Source of the DNA: Lachnospiraceae bacterium UBA3845
Lineage (GTDB): Bacteria; Bacillota; Clostridia; Lachnospirales; Lachnospiraceae
DNA: 15,960 nucleotides
Direction: 5' to 3'
Assembly: GCA_002392705.1 (NCBI GenBank)
Contig: DGHP01000088.1
Location: 1-15,960, forward strand
Shown here: piece by piece, positions 14,466 through 15,960 of the stretch
How the letters are laid out: each line of letters starts with the position of its first letter
Numbering within the stretch: position 1 is the stretch's first letter
Notes under the pieces: generated by a model
Seen by the model: the letters and a program-made list of their open reading frames with translations, nothing else
Databases searched by the model: none
What the model was told of the DNA's origin: nothing
Program-made: the position numbers and the translations under genes

Positions 14466-14481
14466 TGATTATACTACAATA
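14466..14481 (-). promoter_or_regulatory. Promoter -10 region of the LRR gene
   Basis: The minus strand has a perfect TATAAT (14473-14468) inside a 16-base sequence identical to that of the MATE promoter at 3815-3830 (plus-strand TGATTATACTACAATA). There is no clear -35 box; the sequence upstream is GC-rich. The transcript would start near 14460 with a leader of about 75 nt. Confidence 0.5.
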
Positions 14482-14540
14482 CGGCCGGCGGCGCTTCCCT
14501 CTTCCGGATCCGGAGCAAAAAAAGATCCCGTCGCCGTATC

Positions 14541-14576
14541 AAAAAAACCTGCCCATTCTGATGAGCAGGTTTTTTA
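14541..14576 (-). terminator. Intrinsic terminator after the flavodoxin-fold reductase gene
   Basis: On the minus strand AAAAAACCTGC pairs with GCAGGTTTTTT with further CAT/ATG pairing in the loop, ending in T7 (14547-14541). A-tracts and T-tracts flank both sides, so it can work in both directions. It lies about 135 bp after the reductase stop and upstream of the LRR promoter. Confidence 0.8.
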
Positions 14577-14628
14577 TGAAGATATCAATTCCGCCCTGGC
14601 CGGATTGCGCCAGGTGCAGGCAGTTTTA

Positions 14629-14672
14629 GCTGCCAGACGGAGTATGCGGGCTGCCAGACGGAGTATGCGGGC
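14629..14672. repeat. 21-bp tandem duplication with CTGCCAGACGG core
   Basis: Two perfect 21-bp copies lie end to end at 14630-14650 and 14651-14671, with the period continuing one base on each side. Each begins CTGCCAGACGG. The same 11-mer occurs in inverted orientation at 15693-15703, on the other side of the reductase gene. Confidence 0.8.
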
Positions 14673-14711
14673 GGCCTGATGTGTGGCGGGCAGTGAACAG
14701 GAATACTTTGT

Positions 14712-15665
14712 TTACTCGCCGATATGCTGATAGGGCTTCTTGAGCTCGGCCAGGTTTTCAACCTTCTTCTGGGTCATCGCGCCGTCGGCGATTTCATTTC
14801 TGTGCTCAAGCTTGCCGGCATATTTCATGCGGCTGCGGTCCTGCTGCTCGCGAGAGAAGGAATATACGATCTTTCCGTCCACAAGGGCGACTTTTCCATC
14901 AATGCCGCAAATCGCGCATTCCACTCTGTCGCTTCCCTGATGAACCCTGAACATGCTCTGATGGCAGACCGGACAGGCTCCTTCTTCCGTTCCCCGCCAT
15001 TTTTTCCGCTCATCATCCGAATCCGCCGCCAGGGCGTCAAGGATATTCTGCGCCATCCTGTCCATGCGCTCCATCTGCTCCGGAACGCCGAGGACATGCT
15101 GTACATTCATCGCGCCGTAATACATATGGGTATCAATGACGTCAACCCCTGCTGACATCATACTTTCATACATGATCGGGATCGTGAAAATGGTCCAGTT
15201 CTCCGTCCGGGCTCCGCCTACCCCTACCAGGCAGCCGACGCGGGGTTTGAAGACTCTCTCATCAGGCAGAAGCGCATTTTCCCCGTCTCTTTCCAGGCGC
15301 TCCTTCTTCGCCTCCGTAAGGAAGGCAAGATCGTGGGACGGACCGAAACGGTCGCAGAATGTCTTAAAGGTTCCGCTGGGGGATGTCTCATAAACCGGTG
15401 AACCGATAATCAGCGCATCTGCGGAATAGTAAGCATCCTCCAGGATATGGAAATCGTCTTTGTGGATACATTTTCCATTGTTTCTTCCGGACATGATGCC
15501 GACCACACAGGCACAGCAGCCTGTGCAGGGCTTAATATCCAGGTCATCCGGGCGGACAAACTGAATCTCATGTCCTGCCTCCTCGCATTTCTTCAGAACC
15601 TCTTTCAGCATAACATCCGTGTTGGACATCTTTCTGCCGAATGAAAATGCTACTACTTTTGCCAT
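14712..15665 (-). CDS. Flavodoxin-fold NAD(P)H-dependent FMN reductase with C-terminal zinc ribbon
   Basis: The start at 15665 has AAAGGAG five bases upstream; an in-frame ATG seven codons earlier lacks such a site. Residues 1 to about 210 form a flavodoxin-like domain (MAKVVAFSFGRKMSNTDVML, ALIIGSPVYETSPSGTFKTFCDRF at 84-107) that should bind FMN. Near the N-terminus is a cysteine cluster CTGCCAC (47-53) with C66 in GKCIHKDD, typical of the multimeric WrbA-like iron-sulfur flavoprotein group, where such cysteines may bind a cluster. Residues 231-253 (CPVC...CAIC) form a probable zinc ribbon or rubredoxin-like site, and a charged tail of about 50 residues follows. It probably carries electrons between NAD(P)H, FMN and an acceptor; the acceptor is unknown. 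It is the only gene between its 5' palindrome and its 3' terminator. Confidence 0.85.
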   Translation of the reverse strand: MAKVVAFSFGRKMSNTDVMLKEVLKKCEEAGHEIQFVRPDDLDIKPCTGCCACVVGIMSGRNNGKCIHKDDFHILEDAYYSADALIIGSPVYETSPSGTFKTFCDRFGPSHDLAFLTEAKKERLERDGENALLPDERVFKPRVGCLVGVGGARTENWTIFTIPIMYESMMSAGVDVIDTHMYYGAMNVQHVLGVPEQMERMDRMAQNILDALAADSDDERKKWRGTEEGACPVCHQSMFRVHQGSDRVECAICGIDGKVALVDGKIVYSFSREQQDRSRMKYAGKLEHRNEIADGAMTQKKVENLAELKKPYQHIGE

Positions 15666-15717
15666 TTTTGCTCCTTTCTGATTCACTGAGAACCGTCTGG
15701 CAGAATTCTTATTTCGA

Positions 15718-15734
15718 CGGCAGACTGTCTGCCG
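15718..15734. repeat. 17-bp palindrome upstream of the reductase gene
   Basis: CGGCAGACTGTCTGCCG is a perfect inverted repeat of two 8-bp arms around a central T. It lies 28 bp after the stop of the gene at 15763-15960 and 52 bp before the reductase start. With no U-tract after it, an operator for the reductase gene is as likely as a weak terminator. Confidence 0.5.
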
Positions 15735-15762
15735 CAGTAAAAGTCATCTGATGCCGGAATCT

Positions 15763-15960
15763 TTATCTGCCCCTGTAAATATGAAGGAGACGAAACTCCT
15801 GGGGCTCAAGAGAGATCGATAGTTCCAGCTGTCCGTTTTTCGCAGCTGCGCGCTCCATCGTCATATGCGGAACACAGATCTCCTGAAGGTATTTGATATC
15901 CGCTCTCTCCAGCTGTGTCTCACAGCGCAGCCTTTTGACATAATCCGCGAAATAGATTCC
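15763..15960 (-). CDS. C-terminal end of a gene resembling GH39-type glycosidases (partial)
   Basis: The last 65 codons of a gene enter from the right edge in an unbroken frame and stop with TAA at 15765-15763. The residues read GIYFADYVKRL at the edge, then CVPHMTMERAAAKNGQLELS and ISLEPQEFRLLHIYRGR at the end. A closing strand of the form 'L-x-P-x-E-x-x-L-x-H-I' after a 'NG-x-L' turn is common at the C-terminus of GH39-like xylosidases and AraC/GH39 fusion proteins of Clostridia. The fragment is short, so the assignment is tentative. Another carbohydrate-active enzyme with a beta-sandwich tail is possible. Confidence 0.5.
   Translation of the reverse strand, partial: GIYFADYVKRLRCETQLERADIKYLQEICVPHMTMERAAAKNGQLELSISLEPQEFRLLHIYRGR

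Larger units (their letters stand above)
14386..14711. other. 326-bp spacer between reductase and LRR genes
   Basis: It holds, in transcription order, a 21-bp tandem duplication (14629-14672), a small hairpin CCTGGC/GCCAGG (about 14595-14614), the terminator at 14541-14576, and the LRR-gene promoter with TATAAT at 14468-14473. No coding frame with a ribosome binding site is visible. Confidence 0.6.

Overview
The window looks like a chromosomal piece from an anaerobic Clostridia, most likely Lachnospiraceae (Bacillota). The reasons are the moderately high G+C, strong GGAGG-type ribosome binding sites, a BspA-like leucine-rich-repeat surface protein joined to an InlB-type repeat, a MATE transporter fused to a GHKL-type domain, and a PflX-like radical SAM protein beside an rRNA methyltransferase. 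The genus is an inference. Every gene I can support lies on the minus strand, so transcription runs from high to low coordinates. The long open frames on the plus strand mirror these genes. I see no tRNA, rRNA, CRISPR array, insertion sequence or phage gene.

In the direction of transcription the layout is as follows. At 15763-15960 is the end of a gene resembling the C-terminus of GH39-type glycosidases. At 14712-15665 is a flavodoxin-fold reductase with a C-terminal zinc ribbon, followed by a 21-bp tandem repeat and a strong terminator. At 13012-14385 is an exported LRR/InlB-repeat protein. At 8697-12811 is a complete ABC importer: binding protein, hairpin-rich spacer, fused two-domain permease, ATPase. 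At 6776-8557 are three tightly packed genes: a six-TM membrane protein, a single-TM anchored protein, and a YgjP-type metallopeptidase. At 6151-6775 is a 625-bp gene-free stretch holding candidate small RNAs. At 3945-6150 are pflX and rlmD, overlapping by 101 bp. At 514-3742 are a MATE transporter with a degenerate GHKL-like tail and a translationally coupled ATP-grasp ligase. At 1-442 is the start of a lipoprotein.

Two parts deserve most attention. The first is 6150-6653, where a minus-strand promoter, a 10-bp stem with a large loop carrying two CCCACC motifs, and an intrinsic terminator define a probable small RNA. Twelve of its bases are perfectly complementary to a second structured element about 210 bp downstream. 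The second is the MATE/ATP-grasp pair, which could make and export a small amide-linked compound. The ABC importer resembles the iron/2-aminoethylphosphonate (FbpABC-like) family, but its binding protein lacks both the usual tyrosine pair for iron and a lipobox cysteine.
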